Positions 19,101-27,523 of a DNA stretch of 36,240 nt are shown one piece after another. Both the position numbers and the translations under genes were made by a program. Each line of letters starts with the position of its first letter. Position 1 is the first letter of the stretch. This stretch comes from Clostridia bacterium (GTDB lineage Bacteria > Bacillota > Clostridia > Oscillospirales > CAG-272): positions 1 to 36,240 of the forward strand of contig JAFTCT010000086.1 in the NCBI GenBank assembly GCA_017454525.1, given 5' to 3'. A model generated the notes under the pieces. That model did no database searches. It had not been told where the DNA came from and saw only the letters and a list, made by a program, of their open reading frames with translations.

Positions 19101-19767
19101 CCTTGTAGATCTCAAGGAATTTCTTTGCTTTTTCGGCGTCCTTTTCAAGGGGACCGACGCGCGCCGACAGTTCCGTCAGAATGTCGGTGACGCGCGAGAG
19201 GTTGTCGTCCACTTTTTCAAGCTTGCGCTCGGCTTCGGACTTTCTCTGACGGTATTTCGCGATGCCCGCCGCCTCTTCGAAGATGCCTCTGCGGTCCTCG
19301 CTCTTCTTGGAGATGATCTCGGCGATCCGTCCCTGACCGATGACCGAGTAGCCCGATTTTCCGAGCCCCGTGTTCATGAACAGTTCCGTGATGTCGCGCA
19401 GGCGGACGTTCTGTCCGTTGATCATGTATTCGCTGTCGCCCGAACGGTAGTATTTTCTCGTGACGGTGACCTCGTCGTAGCCGATCGGCAGAGCGATCTC
19501 GCCCTCGGTGTTGTCAAAGGTCAGAGAGACCTCCGCGTAGCCCATCGGGCGGCGCGTGTCGGTCCCGCCGAAAATGACGTCCTCCATTTTCGTGCCGCGG
19601 ATGTTCTTGCTGGAGAGCTCGCCCAGCACCCAGCGGATCGCGTCGGCGATGTTGGATTTTCCGCTTCCGTTCGGTCCGATGACGACCGTCATACCGGTGT
19701 CAAAGTTCATTTTCGTGCGGTCGGGGAAGGATTTGAATCCCTGCAGTTCAAGTGATTTTAAGCGCAC
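16174..19767 (-). CDS. smc: Chromosome partition protein Smc
   Basis: This 1197-residue condensin ATPase organises and helps segregate the chromosome together with ScpA/ScpB. The Walker A GPNGSGKSN is at 31-39. Two long coiled-coil arms flank a hinge at about 500-650 (a Gly-containing GVCGPVSKLLKV onset). At the C-terminus are the ABC signature LSGGEQ (from 1097) and Walker B CLLDEIEAALDE. The segment after the signature reads VFVAIAIFFAIL rather than the common ALTALALLFAI. The start is GTG, with AGAGGA 8 nt upstream, and overlaps the radical SAM gene by 20 bp. Confidence 0.97.
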   Translation of the reverse strand: MRLKSLELQGFKSFPDRTKMNFDTGMTVVIGPNGSGKSNIADAIRWVLGELSSKNIRGTKMEDVIFGGTDTRRPMGYAEVSLTFDNTEGEIALPIGYDEVTVTRKYYRSGDSEYMINGQNVRLRDITELFMNTGLGKSGYSVIGQGRIAEIISKKSEDRRGIFEEAAGIAKYRQRKSEAERKLEKVDDNLSRVTDILTELSARVGPLEKDAEKAKKFLEIYKEKKTVDVSLWLFEIDSVKSRAAKLTERFEITRHELEIAEDSLKQLDSRADLLLERMHENKEKSEDAHRESARLSGEKYEAIARIGLFERDVAHYNDEETRIRGEIEKRTKDGAALALSLEELGREQKKIEASFAQIEKDIADKQTEIEDVRKEIASLARERDDADASVESAKTSLQELRLKLSGLEGSKEGEAKRKEELEERLLSLREKIEAEGKELLAAEKTLADYNAQLTLQREKILSFEERQKENAAESARLTDSQTVLRVKADTVAGRIENLRRMEEHFEGYSNAVRTVMNRASSGDLQGVCGPVSKLLKVDGRCALAFEVALGGALQHIVTEDDDAAKRAIEELKRTGAGRTTFYPLSTIRPTDLDVDMRKLSAMRGFIGRADQIAQFDLKYEKVMRFLLGRTVICETLDDCSAISRAFSYKFRTVSLDGQIVNAGGSFTGGAAAKSAGILTRSSEIARLEKEKEEISRELGAVEDRLSALRKDAADLENGLGLEKQTEEILRVMYASADTDCKVRKAGADTDLSQEEALKTALETLGAQMANFNKNKAAIEDEIAAAVTAAAERQIYADKLTVRAQALEEERTRLIDEKNALLYSKSSAEKDQAINARSVLETTAAIASAKNDLAELQNGLSALSEKRARCKRDKADEEVRKEKLEAALKALEETDAELKKENEEFEKESAGIRALQKEKAAHREILLRDYTKLDAQMEAIKSEQDRFAQKLWEEYELSYAQAKELQTEEVTEDTRSSFVTRQNKLKARIRELGNVNVGAIDEYAEVKERYDTLSKQYEDLTTSRTELNTVISSLEKEMREKFSEVFSAINDNFRVVFRELFGGGTAELSLTDPENILESGIEIAVAPPGKIIKSLSLLSGGEQVFVAIAIFFAILRVNPAPFCLLDEIEAALDEVNVARFASYARAYSEKTQFIIITHRRGTMEAADTMYGVTMGERGISKVLPLRFDEIKAKTGIKF

Positions 19768-20782
19768 TGTCGTTTCCTCTTTCGGGACGTGTCATGTATG
19801 CGCCGAGACGGTCGTCTTCGGCGAATCTCACTTCACAGCCGTATCTGTTTATCAGTCTTGACTTGTTTTCTTTCTTATAGCCGCACACGGCTGAGCATTC
19901 GCCCGGCGCCGCATATACGGTGATCTTTTCGTTTTTTTCCACGCCGAGAGCGGCGAACTGCGCGTCGAGCATCCTGCCGTACACCGCGCTTCTGACCATT
20001 TCTCCGTACGCGGGGTGGTAGCATCCCGCGACCGCGGCGCTTCCGACGCTCTCTTCGGCGCAGAGCCCCATGCGCAGGACCTCCACGCCGTTTTCAAGAA
20101 AGATCTCAAGGCAATCGGCGCCGCGCCGCACGCCCTCTTCGAGCGTGAGGGGACGGTATTTGCCCGCCTTCCAAAGCGCTTCGAGCGCCGTGCCGGAAAG
20201 GACCGCCGTCGGATAGATCCTGGCACCGTCCGCTCCGCAGGCGCAGATGCGCCGCGCGGTCGCGGCGTCCGTCCGGCGCCCCGAGCCGGGCAGTCCGAGC
20301 ATCATCTGACCGACGACTCTGAAAGTCCGCCGCTCCTTGATGCGCGCGAACGCCTCTTCGCTCTGCCGGGCGGTGTGTCCCCGTCCGGACAGGTGAAGAA
20401 CGCGGTCGGACATACTCTGTACGCCCAGTTCGATCGTCGTGACGCCGTATGCTTCCAGGATATCAAGGACCTCCCCGCTCACGCAGTCGGGGCGCGTCGA
20501 CAGGCGGATCCCGTCGACCTGTCCGCTCTTCACGTAGGGATAGACGCTCTCGAGATATCCGGTCATGAGCGCGCGGTCGATCGCCGTGAACGATCCGCCG
20601 AAAAAGGCGATCTCCGCTCTTCTGCCGCCCAGAGTCGCGAGCGCGCGCTCAACGATCCCCGCAAGCTCCTCCTTCTTCGGCATGACGGCGCCCGAAATGC
20701 GCTCCTGGTCGCAGAAGACGCAGCGGTGCGGGCATCCCGCGTGGGGGATGAAAACGGGAATGTTCGCGTGCTTCTCTTTCAT
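19748..20782 (-). CDS. Elp3-like radical SAM protein between rnc and smc
   Basis: This 344-residue protein has a 4Fe-4S radical SAM motif C17-X3-C21-X2-C24 in HAGCPHRCVFCDQ, a FFGGSFTA segment near 60, RLSTRPDC near 97, and ELGVQSMSD near 117, all typical of the Elp3/MiaB-type SAM barrel. The C-terminal part (about 230-344) lacks a clear acetyltransferase domain. Homologues in this position (rnc-[radical SAM]-smc) recur in Clostridia and are usually labelled Elp3-like or only 'radical SAM protein'. tRNA modification is plausible but unproven. It overlaps rnc by 4 bp (ATGA) and smc by 20 bp. Confidence 0.88.
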   Translation of the reverse strand: MKEKHANIPVFIPHAGCPHRCVFCDQERISGAVMPKKEELAGIVERALATLGGRRAEIAFFGGSFTAIDRALMTGYLESVYPYVKSGQVDGIRLSTRPDCVSGEVLDILEAYGVTTIELGVQSMSDRVLHLSGRGHTARQSEEAFARIKERRTFRVVGQMMLGLPGSGRRTDAATARRICACGADGARIYPTAVLSGTALEALWKAGKYRPLTLEEGVRRGADCLEIFLENGVEVLRMGLCAEESVGSAAVAGCYHPAYGEMVRSAVYGRMLDAQFAALGVEKNEKITVYAAPGECSAVCGYKKENKSRLINRYGCEVRFAEDDRLGAYMTRPERGNDSALKIT

Positions 20783-21525
20783 TTCGCTTTTTTATCCCGG
20801 AAGCAGTCGGGATAGCCGAAGTAGCCGAGCGCTTCCTTTGCCGCCATCTGCTCGGCTGCGATCTTGCGCGGGCCCACGCCCCTGCCGATCACGTTGTGAT
20901 TGAGGTGCGCCTCCACCTCGAACTGCTTGCAGTGATCGGGTCCCGATTCGCCGACCAGCACGTACTCGAGGCGTTCGCCCTGTTCCATCTGCACGATCTG
21001 CTGAAGGATCGTCTTGTAATCGCGGTTTTCGCCCGAGGCGACCGTCGAATGTACCTTCCGTTCGATGAAGGGTCGGACGAACGCCGTCGCCGCCTCCAGC
21101 CCGCCGTCGAGATAGATCGCCCCGGTCAGCGCTTCGAAGGCGTTCTCGAGCGTCGAGCGCCTTCCGCGTCCCTCGGGGTTGTCCTCGCCTCGGCCGAGCA
21201 TCAGGCATTCGCCCATGCCCAGTTCCCGCGCGTACTCCGAGAGCGCGATATCGCGCACCGCGAGAGAGCGGAGTTTCGTCAGATCCCCCTCGTTCTCCTT
21301 CGGGTAGAGGTCGAAGATATAGTGCGCGGTGATCAGCGAGATCACCGAGTCGCCCAGAAATTCGAGCCGTTCGTTGCAGGGGACCGTCACGCCGCGACTC
21401 TTCATCTCGTTTGCGAACGAGGAGTGGGTCAGAGCCGCCCGGAGCAGTTTTTTGTTTTTGAAAAGATAGCCGATACGCTCCTCGAACAGGGAAAAGCGCT
21501 CGTCCGGAAAAATATTGTTATACAT
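20779..21525 (-). CDS. rnc: Ribonuclease III
   Basis: This 248-residue double-strand-specific endonuclease processes pre-rRNA and regulatory duplexes. The RNase III signature NERLEFLGDS is at 51-60. The second catalytic segment TLENAFEALTGAIYLDGG is near 124-142. A C-terminal dsRNA-binding domain (about 165-235) ends in the basic helix ending AAEQMAAKEAL. The gene overlaps the plsX stop by 8 bp upstream and the radical SAM start by 4 bp downstream. Confidence 0.97.
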   Translation of the reverse strand: MYNNIFPDERFSLFEERIGYLFKNKKLLRAALTHSSFANEMKSRGVTVPCNERLEFLGDSVISLITAHYIFDLYPKENEGDLTKLRSLAVRDIALSEYARELGMGECLMLGRGEDNPEGRGRRSTLENAFEALTGAIYLDGGLEAATAFVRPFIERKVHSTVASGENRDYKTILQQIVQMEQGERLEYVLVGESGPDHCKQFEVEAHLNHNVIGRGVGPRKIAAEQMAAKEALGYFGYPDCFRDKKAK

Positions 21526-22528
21526 CCTGATCCTGTTTTTTTCTTTCGCTGAAATCGTATCCGTCCAATCCCTTGGCGATCGCCTTTGCGACCTTGCCGC
21601 GCGCGTAGAGGATCGCCTGCGCGATCGCGTTGCCGAAGGCGCGCGCGTCAGAATTGCCGTGCGCTTTGATCACGGGAGACGCGACGCCGATGAGCGGCGC
21701 GCCGACGTATTCCCTCGGATCGAAGGTCTTTTTTACCTTCAGAAGCGGCTCTTCGCCGCCTATTTCGCCCGCTTCCGCCCTCTCGCGGTCGATACACGAA
21801 AAAATATGGGCGTTCATGCCCTCTATGGTTTTCAGGAGGATATTGCCCGAAAAGCCGTCGCAGACGAGCACGTCGCAGGCGCCGTTCATCAGCGCCGTCG
21901 GTTCGACGTTCCCGATGAAGTTGACGCCGGCGAGTTCGCAGAGCAGGGCGTATGCCTGCGCGTGATCGGGCGTGCCCTTGTGCGGCTCCGAGCCGATGTT
22001 GAGCAGTCCCACGCGCGGCTTTTTCACGCCGCGCACCTTCTTCATGTAGACGCTGCCCATCAGGGCGTACTGACAGAGCAGCTCCGGCGAGAAGGTCGCG
22101 TTGGCGCCGCTGTCGAGAAGCAGTACGGGGCAGGAAAGCGGCAGCACGGTGCCGATCGCCGGGCGGGTGATGCCCGGGATGCGGTGCACGAAGATGTTGG
22201 CGCCCATCTGTAAGGCGCCGGTGTTTCCGGCGGACACGAAGGCGTCGCCCTTTCCGTCGCGCAGCGCGCACAGCCCCACGCGCATGGAATTGTCGGGCGT
22301 GCCGCGCACCGCAAGGGGAGAATCCTCCATTTTCACGGCGGTCTTCGCGTCGATATACGCGGTCTTTTCGGGAAGGTCGATCCCGCACTCTTCGACGATC
22401 CTTCTGATCTTTTCGGTATCGCCGACCAGGACCGGCGTGAAATCGTATTCCCTTGCCGCGGCAGCCGTGCCCTTCAGTATTTCTTCGGGCGCGTGATCCC
22501 CGCCCATGGCGTCGATCAGTATTTTCAC
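21518..22528 (-). CDS. plsX: Phosphate acyltransferase PlsX
   Basis: This 336-residue enzyme converts acyl-ACP to acyl-phosphate, the first step of PlsXY phospholipid synthesis, at the inner membrane face. Landmarks are IDAMGGDHAPEEIL at the N-terminus, FVSAGNTGALQMGA, PALMNG-like TALMNGACDVLVCDGFSGN, and GAPLIGVASPVIKAHGNSDA near the C-terminus. I use the GTG start at 22528 because GGAGG (22536-22540) is 7 nt upstream; an in-frame ATG at 22552 would add eight residues that the family lacks. The fatty-acid genes fabD, fabG and acpP, often between plsX and rnc, are not here. Confidence 0.97.
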   Translation of the reverse strand: MKILIDAMGGDHAPEEILKGTAAAAREYDFTPVLVGDTEKIRRIVEECGIDLPEKTAYIDAKTAVKMEDSPLAVRGTPDNSMRVGLCALRDGKGDAFVSAGNTGALQMGANIFVHRIPGITRPAIGTVLPLSCPVLLLDSGANATFSPELLCQYALMGSVYMKKVRGVKKPRVGLLNIGSEPHKGTPDHAQAYALLCELAGVNFIGNVEPTALMNGACDVLVCDGFSGNILLKTIEGMNAHIFSCIDRERAEAGEIGGEEPLLKVKKTFDPREYVGAPLIGVASPVIKAHGNSDARAFGNAIAQAILYARGKVAKAIAKGLDGYDFSERKKQDQDV

Positions 22529-22552
22529 GGGTCGTCCTCCTTCCGGAAACAA

Positions 22553-23878
22553 TCAGAAATCGTTTTTGATGCTGTCGATATAGCAGAGCGCTCTGCGCGC
22601 AAACTCCTCGTTGCGCGCTCTTTTGCCGCCCTTTACCTTCTTTTCGAGCGGCTCGATGATGCCGAAATTGGCGTTCATCGGCTGATAGGCGCCCGTCGAA
22701 CCGTGCGCGGCGTAGTACGCCATCGCGCCGAGCATCGAAACGCGCGAAAGGATGAAGGGATCCTTCCCCTGCGCAAGGCGCGCGGCGTTCACGCCCGCGA
22801 CCATGCCCGAGCCCGTCGATTCGATATAACCCTCGACGCCTGTGATCTGTCCGGCAAAGAAGATCTTCCCGTCGCCGCGCATCGCGTAGGTCTCGTCAAG
22901 CAGCTCCGGCGCGTTAAGATAGGTGTTGCGGTGCATGACGCCGTATCTCAGAAACTCCGCTCTCTCCAGCCCCGGGATCATCGAGAAGACCCGGCGCTGT
23001 TCGGGAAAGGTGAGGTGCGTCTGGAAGCCGACGAGGTTGTACATCGTCTTCTCTTCGTTCTCCTGGCGCAGCTGTACGATCGCGTAGGCGTCGCGCCCCG
23101 TCGAGGGGAGGGGCAGTCCCACCGGCTTCATCGGACCGAAGAGCAGGGTGCCGTAGCCGCGCTTCGCCATGACTTCGACCGGCATACAACCCTCGAAGAC
23201 CGTCAGATCCTTCTGTTCTTCGCGGTCAAAATCGTGCAGATCCGCTTCCTTTGCGGTGACGAGCGCCGCGTAGAACCGGTCGTATTCGTCTTTTGTGAAG
23301 GGGCAGTTGATATAGCACGCCTCGCCCTTGCCGTAGCGCGAGGCGACAAACGCCTTCGACATATCGATCGACGACGCGTCGACGATCGGCGCCGCGGCGT
23401 CGAAGAAGTGTAACTGCTTCCGCCCGGTCATGGCGCCGATACAGTCCGCCATGGCGCCGCCCGTCAGCGGGCCGGTCGCGATGACGTTGATCTCTCCTTC
23501 GACGGGAGAGGCGCACTCTTCGCGCACAACCGTGATCCCCGGATGCGCAAGGATCCTGTCGGTGATATAGGAGGCAAACGCCGTGCGGTCGACCGCAAGA
23601 GAGGAGCCCGCGGGCACCCTCGTTTTGTACGCCGCCTCCATGATCAGACTGCCCAGCGCCCGCAGCTCGCTTTTCAGGAGTCCCACGGCGTTTTCGGGCA
23701 TTTCCGAGCGCAGAGAATTGGAACAGCAGAGCTCCGCGAAAAGGTCGGTGTGATGCGCGGGAATGCGTTTTTCGGGCTTCATCTCATGAAGGATCACCCG
23801 CACGCCCCGCTCCGCCGCGGCGTATGCCGCCTCACATCCCGCCAGTCCCGCGCCGATCACGTGGATCACGCCGCTCAC
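22553..23878 (-). CDS. trmFO: Methylenetetrahydrofolate-tRNA-(uracil-5-)-methyltransferase TrmFO
   Basis: This 441-residue flavoprotein makes m5U54 in the tRNA T-loop using methylenetetrahydrofolate. An FAD Rossmann motif VIGAGLAGCEAA (8-19) opens the protein. Diagnostic stretches are LFAELCCSNSLRS (about 46-58), GPLTGGAMADCI and NANFGIIEPL near the C-terminus. It overlaps topA by 4 bp (ATGA). The topA-trmFO pairing is conserved in Bacillota. Confidence 0.97.
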   Translation of the reverse strand: MSGVIHVIGAGLAGCEAAYAAAERGVRVILHEMKPEKRIPAHHTDLFAELCCSNSLRSEMPENAVGLLKSELRALGSLIMEAAYKTRVPAGSSLAVDRTAFASYITDRILAHPGITVVREECASPVEGEINVIATGPLTGGAMADCIGAMTGRKQLHFFDAAAPIVDASSIDMSKAFVASRYGKGEACYINCPFTKDEYDRFYAALVTAKEADLHDFDREEQKDLTVFEGCMPVEVMAKRGYGTLLFGPMKPVGLPLPSTGRDAYAIVQLRQENEEKTMYNLVGFQTHLTFPEQRRVFSMIPGLERAEFLRYGVMHRNTYLNAPELLDETYAMRGDGKIFFAGQITGVEGYIESTGSGMVAGVNAARLAQGKDPFILSRVSMLGAMAYYAAHGSTGAYQPMNANFGIIEPLEKKVKGGKRARNEEFARRALCYIDSIKNDF

Positions 23879-26148
23879 TGTTCGTCCTCCGGGCGTTTGC
23901 GCTGCTCTTGTTCGCAGGGAGCGGTGTAGGCGCAGTCTTTATTGCGGCAGACGTAAACGTTCTTTCCCTTCTTGATGAGCAGCATATCGCCGCACACCGG
24001 GCAGCGCTCGTTCGTGGGCAGATCCCACGAGGAGAAGCTGCATTCAGGGTAGCCGCTGCAGCTGTAGAAGAGGGTCTTGTTCCTTCCGCGCTTGGAGACG
24101 AGATCCTTGCCGCAGAGCGGGCAGGGAACGCCGATCTTGTTCTGCGTCTGTTTGGTATAGGTGCATTTCGGATAGTTGATGCAGGCGTAGAAGCTGCCGT
24201 AACGGCCGCTGCGCAGGACCATCTGCCCGCCGCATTTCTCGCAGGTCATCCCTTCGACGGGCTGGACCGGCGTCTGTTCCTTTTCTGTTTTGCCGTCCTT
24301 ATCGAGCGGCTTGGTGTTTTTGCAGTCGGGATAGTTCGGGCAGGCGGCGAATTTGCCGAATCTGCCGTTCTTGATGATCATCAGAGCGCCGCATTTGTCG
24401 CAGACGATGTCGGTGCGTTCGGGCTCGATGCTGACCGTACGGCGGTCCGCCTTTTCCATGGCTTCGGTAAGACTCTTTTCAAAAGGCGTATAGAAATCCT
24501 CCAGTATCGCCGTCATATCCTTGCCGCCGGCGGCGATGTCGTCTAAGCGTTCCTCCATCTGCGCGGTGAAGCCGTAGTCGACGACATCCGGGAAATTCTC
24601 GATCATCAGTCTGGTGGTCACGACGCCCAGTTCGGTGGGCACGAGCGATTTTCCCTCGTGGCGCACGTATCCGCGCTGAATGATCGTCGTGACGATCGCG
24701 GCGAAGGTCGAGGGTCTGCCGATCCCCTTCTCCTCGAGGAACTTCACGAGCGAGCCCTCGTTGAAGCGGGCGGGCGGTTCGGTGAAATGCCTGTCGGGAT
24801 GGACCTTCTCCGCAAGGAGCCGTTCCTTTTCACGCAGTTCCGGCAGCAATCCTTCCGCCGTGTCGATCTCTCCCTCCGGGGCGTCCTCATAAACCGAGAG
24901 ATAGCCCTGGAAACGGATCTGACTGCCCGCCGCCTTGAAGCGCAGGGAAGCGCAGTCCAGATCTGCCTGGACGGTGTCGTAGCCGGCAGCCGCCATCTGG
25001 CTCGCGATGAAGCGCGCCCAGATGAGTTTGTAGAGTTTATACTGATCGGCGGAGAGCTGCGCCTTGATCCGGTCGGGATGGAGGGCGGGATTGACCGGGC
25101 GGATCGCCTCGTGCGCGTCCTGCGCGCCGGTCTTGGTCTTGAAATGACGTCTTTCGCGCGGCAGATACTCCGCGCCGAACGCCGTTCTGATATAGTCGGT
25201 CGCCGACCGGTACGCTTCGTCGGAAACGCGTACGGAGTCGGTACGCATATAGGTGATCAGACCGCTGACCCCGCCGTTGGCGGCGCCGAGGTTGACGCCC
25301 TCGTACAGTTCCTGCGCGACTTTCATCGTGCGCGAGGAGGAGAAGCCGAGTTTCCTGTTGGCGTCCTGCTGCAGGGTCGACGTCGTGAAGGGCGGCGCCG
25401 GCTGACGGGTCTTGAGCGCCTTTTTGATCGAGACGACCTCGAAGGGCGCGCTCGCCGTCGCCGAAACGACCTTCATCGCCGATTCCTCGTCGCCAAGCTC
25501 GCTCTTTCTGCCGTTCTTCCCGTAGTACCGCGCGGTGAAGAGGATCCCCTCGCTGTTCTTTAAGGTCGCGGTGATCGTCCAGTATTCCTTCGGTACGAAA
25601 TTTTTGATCTCCTCTTCGCGCTCGACGATGATGCGCGTGGCGACCGACTGGACTCTGCCCGCGGAAATGCCGCTGCGGACCGTTTTCCAGAGATAGGGGG
25701 AGAGCTTATAGCCGACGATGCGGTCGAGGATGCGGCGCGCCATCTGAGAGTTGACGAGATTCATATCGATCGCGCGCGGATGACGGATCGCCGCTTTGAC
25801 CGCGGGCTTGGTCACCTCGTTGAAGGTGATGCGCTTCGTCTTGGCAGGATCGAGCTTGAGCGCCGCGGATAAATGCCACGCGATCGCCTCTCCTTCACGG
25901 TCGGGGTCGGTCGCGAGATAGACGGTGGAGGCTTTTTTTGCTTCCTTCTGGAGTTCCTTGATCAGGTCGCCTTTCCCTCTGATATTGATAAAATGCGGCG
26001 TGAAGCCGTGCTCGGTGTTGACGGCGAGCGAGGATTTCGGCAGATCGCGCACGTGGCCGATCGATGCCATCACCTTGTAGCCTGAGCCGAGATAGCTTTT
26101 CAGGTTCGCCGCCTTGGTCGGCGATTCGATGATCACGAGATTAGACAT
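23875..26148 (-). CDS. topA: DNA topoisomerase I (type IA)
   Basis: This 757-residue enzyme relaxes negative supercoils. A TOPRIM domain (1-115) carries ESPTKA (8-13) and the metal-binding DPDREGE (81-87). SAGRVQSVATR lies at 162-172 and the active-site tyrosine is Y300 in GLITYMRTDS. The C-terminal quarter holds four Cys4-type zinc ribbons beginning CDKCG, CEKCG, CPLCG and CPVCG, more than the minimal enzyme has. A short hairpin (26179-26201) separates it from dprA. It overlaps trmFO by 4 bp. Confidence 0.98.
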   Translation of the reverse strand: MSNLVIIESPTKAANLKSYLGSGYKVMASIGHVRDLPKSSLAVNTEHGFTPHFINIRGKGDLIKELQKEAKKASTVYLATDPDREGEAIAWHLSAALKLDPAKTKRITFNEVTKPAVKAAIRHPRAIDMNLVNSQMARRILDRIVGYKLSPYLWKTVRSGISAGRVQSVATRIIVEREEEIKNFVPKEYWTITATLKNSEGILFTARYYGKNGRKSELGDEESAMKVVSATASAPFEVVSIKKALKTRQPAPPFTTSTLQQDANRKLGFSSSRTMKVAQELYEGVNLGAANGGVSGLITYMRTDSVRVSDEAYRSATDYIRTAFGAEYLPRERRHFKTKTGAQDAHEAIRPVNPALHPDRIKAQLSADQYKLYKLIWARFIASQMAAAGYDTVQADLDCASLRFKAAGSQIRFQGYLSVYEDAPEGEIDTAEGLLPELREKERLLAEKVHPDRHFTEPPARFNEGSLVKFLEEKGIGRPSTFAAIVTTIIQRGYVRHEGKSLVPTELGVVTTRLMIENFPDVVDYGFTAQMEERLDDIAAGGKDMTAILEDFYTPFEKSLTEAMEKADRRTVSIEPERTDIVCDKCGALMIIKNGRFGKFAACPNYPDCKNTKPLDKDGKTEKEQTPVQPVEGMTCEKCGGQMVLRSGRYGSFYACINYPKCTYTKQTQNKIGVPCPLCGKDLVSKRGRNKTLFYSCSGYPECSFSSWDLPTNERCPVCGDMLLIKKGKNVYVCRNKDCAYTAPCEQEQRKRPEDEQ

Positions 26149-26178
26149 AGTGTGGTTCCTTTCAGTTTGCGGTATGAG

Positions 26179-26201
26179 AAAACGCCGTCGGGCGGCGTTT
26201 T
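26179..26201. terminator. Small hairpin between dprA and topA
   Basis: AAAACGCCG (26179-26187) pairs with CGGCGTTTT (26193-26201) around five bases, with an extra T after it on the + strand. It could partly terminate dprA transcripts or protect processed ends. The 73-bp dprA-topA gap otherwise shows nothing apart from AAAGGAACC upstream of the topA ATG. Confidence 0.55.
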
Positions 26202-26221
26202 TCCGAACGCCGCCGCTTGCG

Positions 26222-27487
26222 TCAGTTGAGTAAGAATCTGCCGCCGGGCAGCGACAGGACGACGCCCGCGATCTCCATCATGGTCATCGCGGTCATGACT
26301 TCGCCCGCGTTCATGCCGGTAAGCTCGCAGAGTTCGTCCGAGGACAGCGGTTGGTCCGCCCCGTCCAGCGTTTCAAACAGCGTCCGTTCCTGCGCGTTCA
26401 GCGAGGGAGGCGGCGTGCGTTTGAGCCGCGGAAGGGGTTCCTCCCGCGTTTGATCTGCGGGCGTTTCCCCTCCGGACGGCGCCTGCGCCGCGGGCGCGTC
26501 TTTATCCGGAACGCGCGCGGAGGGACCGGATCTTCTCCCCGGGCGCGGCGGATCGGTCAGGATCACCTTGGGACGGAAGACGGGGATGCGCTCCGGGAAA
26601 ACCCTGTCGGGGTAGAGCGGCGTGAATTCCTCCAGCAGGTCGAAGGCGCAGGTCACGGGGATCGCCCCTTCGCGCAGCAGATCGTTCGTGCCCTCGCTGT
26701 TCAGTTCGCCCACCATGCCGGGCAGGGAGAAGAGCGCGCGCCCCTGCTGCCGCGCAAGGCGCGCGGTGATCATCGCGCCGCTGTGCTTGTCGCCCTCGAC
26801 GACGAAGGTGCCCTGCGACAGCCCGCTGATGATGCGGTTGCGGATCGGGAAGGTCGTTTTGCCCGGGCGCGTGCCGGGGCGGAATTCGCTGATGACGACC
26901 CCTTTTCGCTCGATCTCGTTCTGCAGTTCAAAATTCTCCTTCGGATAGGTGACGTCCACCCCGCAGCCCAGCACCGCGACGGTCTTGCCGTGCGCGTCAA
27001 GCGAAGCGCGGTGACAGACGGCGTCCACGCCGCGCGCCAGTCCCGAGACGATGACGGCGCCTGCGCACGCAAGATCGAACGCGATCTCGTAGGCGCTGCG
27101 CTTGCCGTAGGAGGTCATTCTGCGCGTTCCGACCGCCGCGATGAAGAGATCGCGGTTGAAATCGGGCAGCGTGCCTTTGCAGTAGAGAAGGACCGGCTTT
27201 CTGTCGATCGTTCTCAGACGCGCGGGGAAGCGGTCGTCGTCGAAGGCGAGAAGCGTGACGCCGCGGTCTTTACAGTAATAGTATATCTTTTTTGCCTCGG
27301 CGGAATCCTTGTTTTTCAGGCGAGCCTTCGTTTCTTCGGTGAGATCGAGAGCGTCATAGGCGCCGTCGGGCGCCTCAAAGATCTCCTTCGCGCCGCCGAA
27401 GCGCTCGAGAAGGATATCGGAGGACTTGCTTCCGGGAGAGAGGCAGAGACTGAGCCATATCCAGTATAGTACGTGAGATGCGTTCAT
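26222..27487 (-). CDS. dprA: DNA processing protein DprA (Smf)
   Basis: This 421-residue protein loads RecA on incoming single-stranded DNA during transformation. The Rossmann-like DprA core spans about 80-290: AAVGTRRMTSYG (117-128), SGLARGVDAVCH (148-159), VAVLGCGVDVTYPKEN (170-185), FPIRNRIISGLS (213-224) and GDKHSGAMITARLA (232-245). An N-terminal SAM-like helical part and a Pro-rich linker (about 300-362) flank it. A winged-helix domain (365-421) closes it. AAGGAAG precedes the ATG. It is second in the block, 36 bp after the methyltransferase gene. Confidence 0.97.
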   Translation of the reverse strand: MNASHVLYWIWLSLCLSPGSKSSDILLERFGGAKEIFEAPDGAYDALDLTEETKARLKNKDSAEAKKIYYYCKDRGVTLLAFDDDRFPARLRTIDRKPVLLYCKGTLPDFNRDLFIAAVGTRRMTSYGKRSAYEIAFDLACAGAVIVSGLARGVDAVCHRASLDAHGKTVAVLGCGVDVTYPKENFELQNEIERKGVVISEFRPGTRPGKTTFPIRNRIISGLSQGTFVVEGDKHSGAMITARLARQQGRALFSLPGMVGELNSEGTNDLLREGAIPVTCAFDLLEEFTPLYPDRVFPERIPVFRPKVILTDPPRPGRRSGPSARVPDKDAPAAQAPSGGETPADQTREEPLPRLKRTPPPSLNAQERTLFETLDGADQPLSSDELCELTGMNAGEVMTAMTMMEIAGVVLSLPGGRFLLN

Positions 27488-27523
27488 AGGACTTCCTTTC
27501 CGCCGGAGCGGCGCGATAAACCG

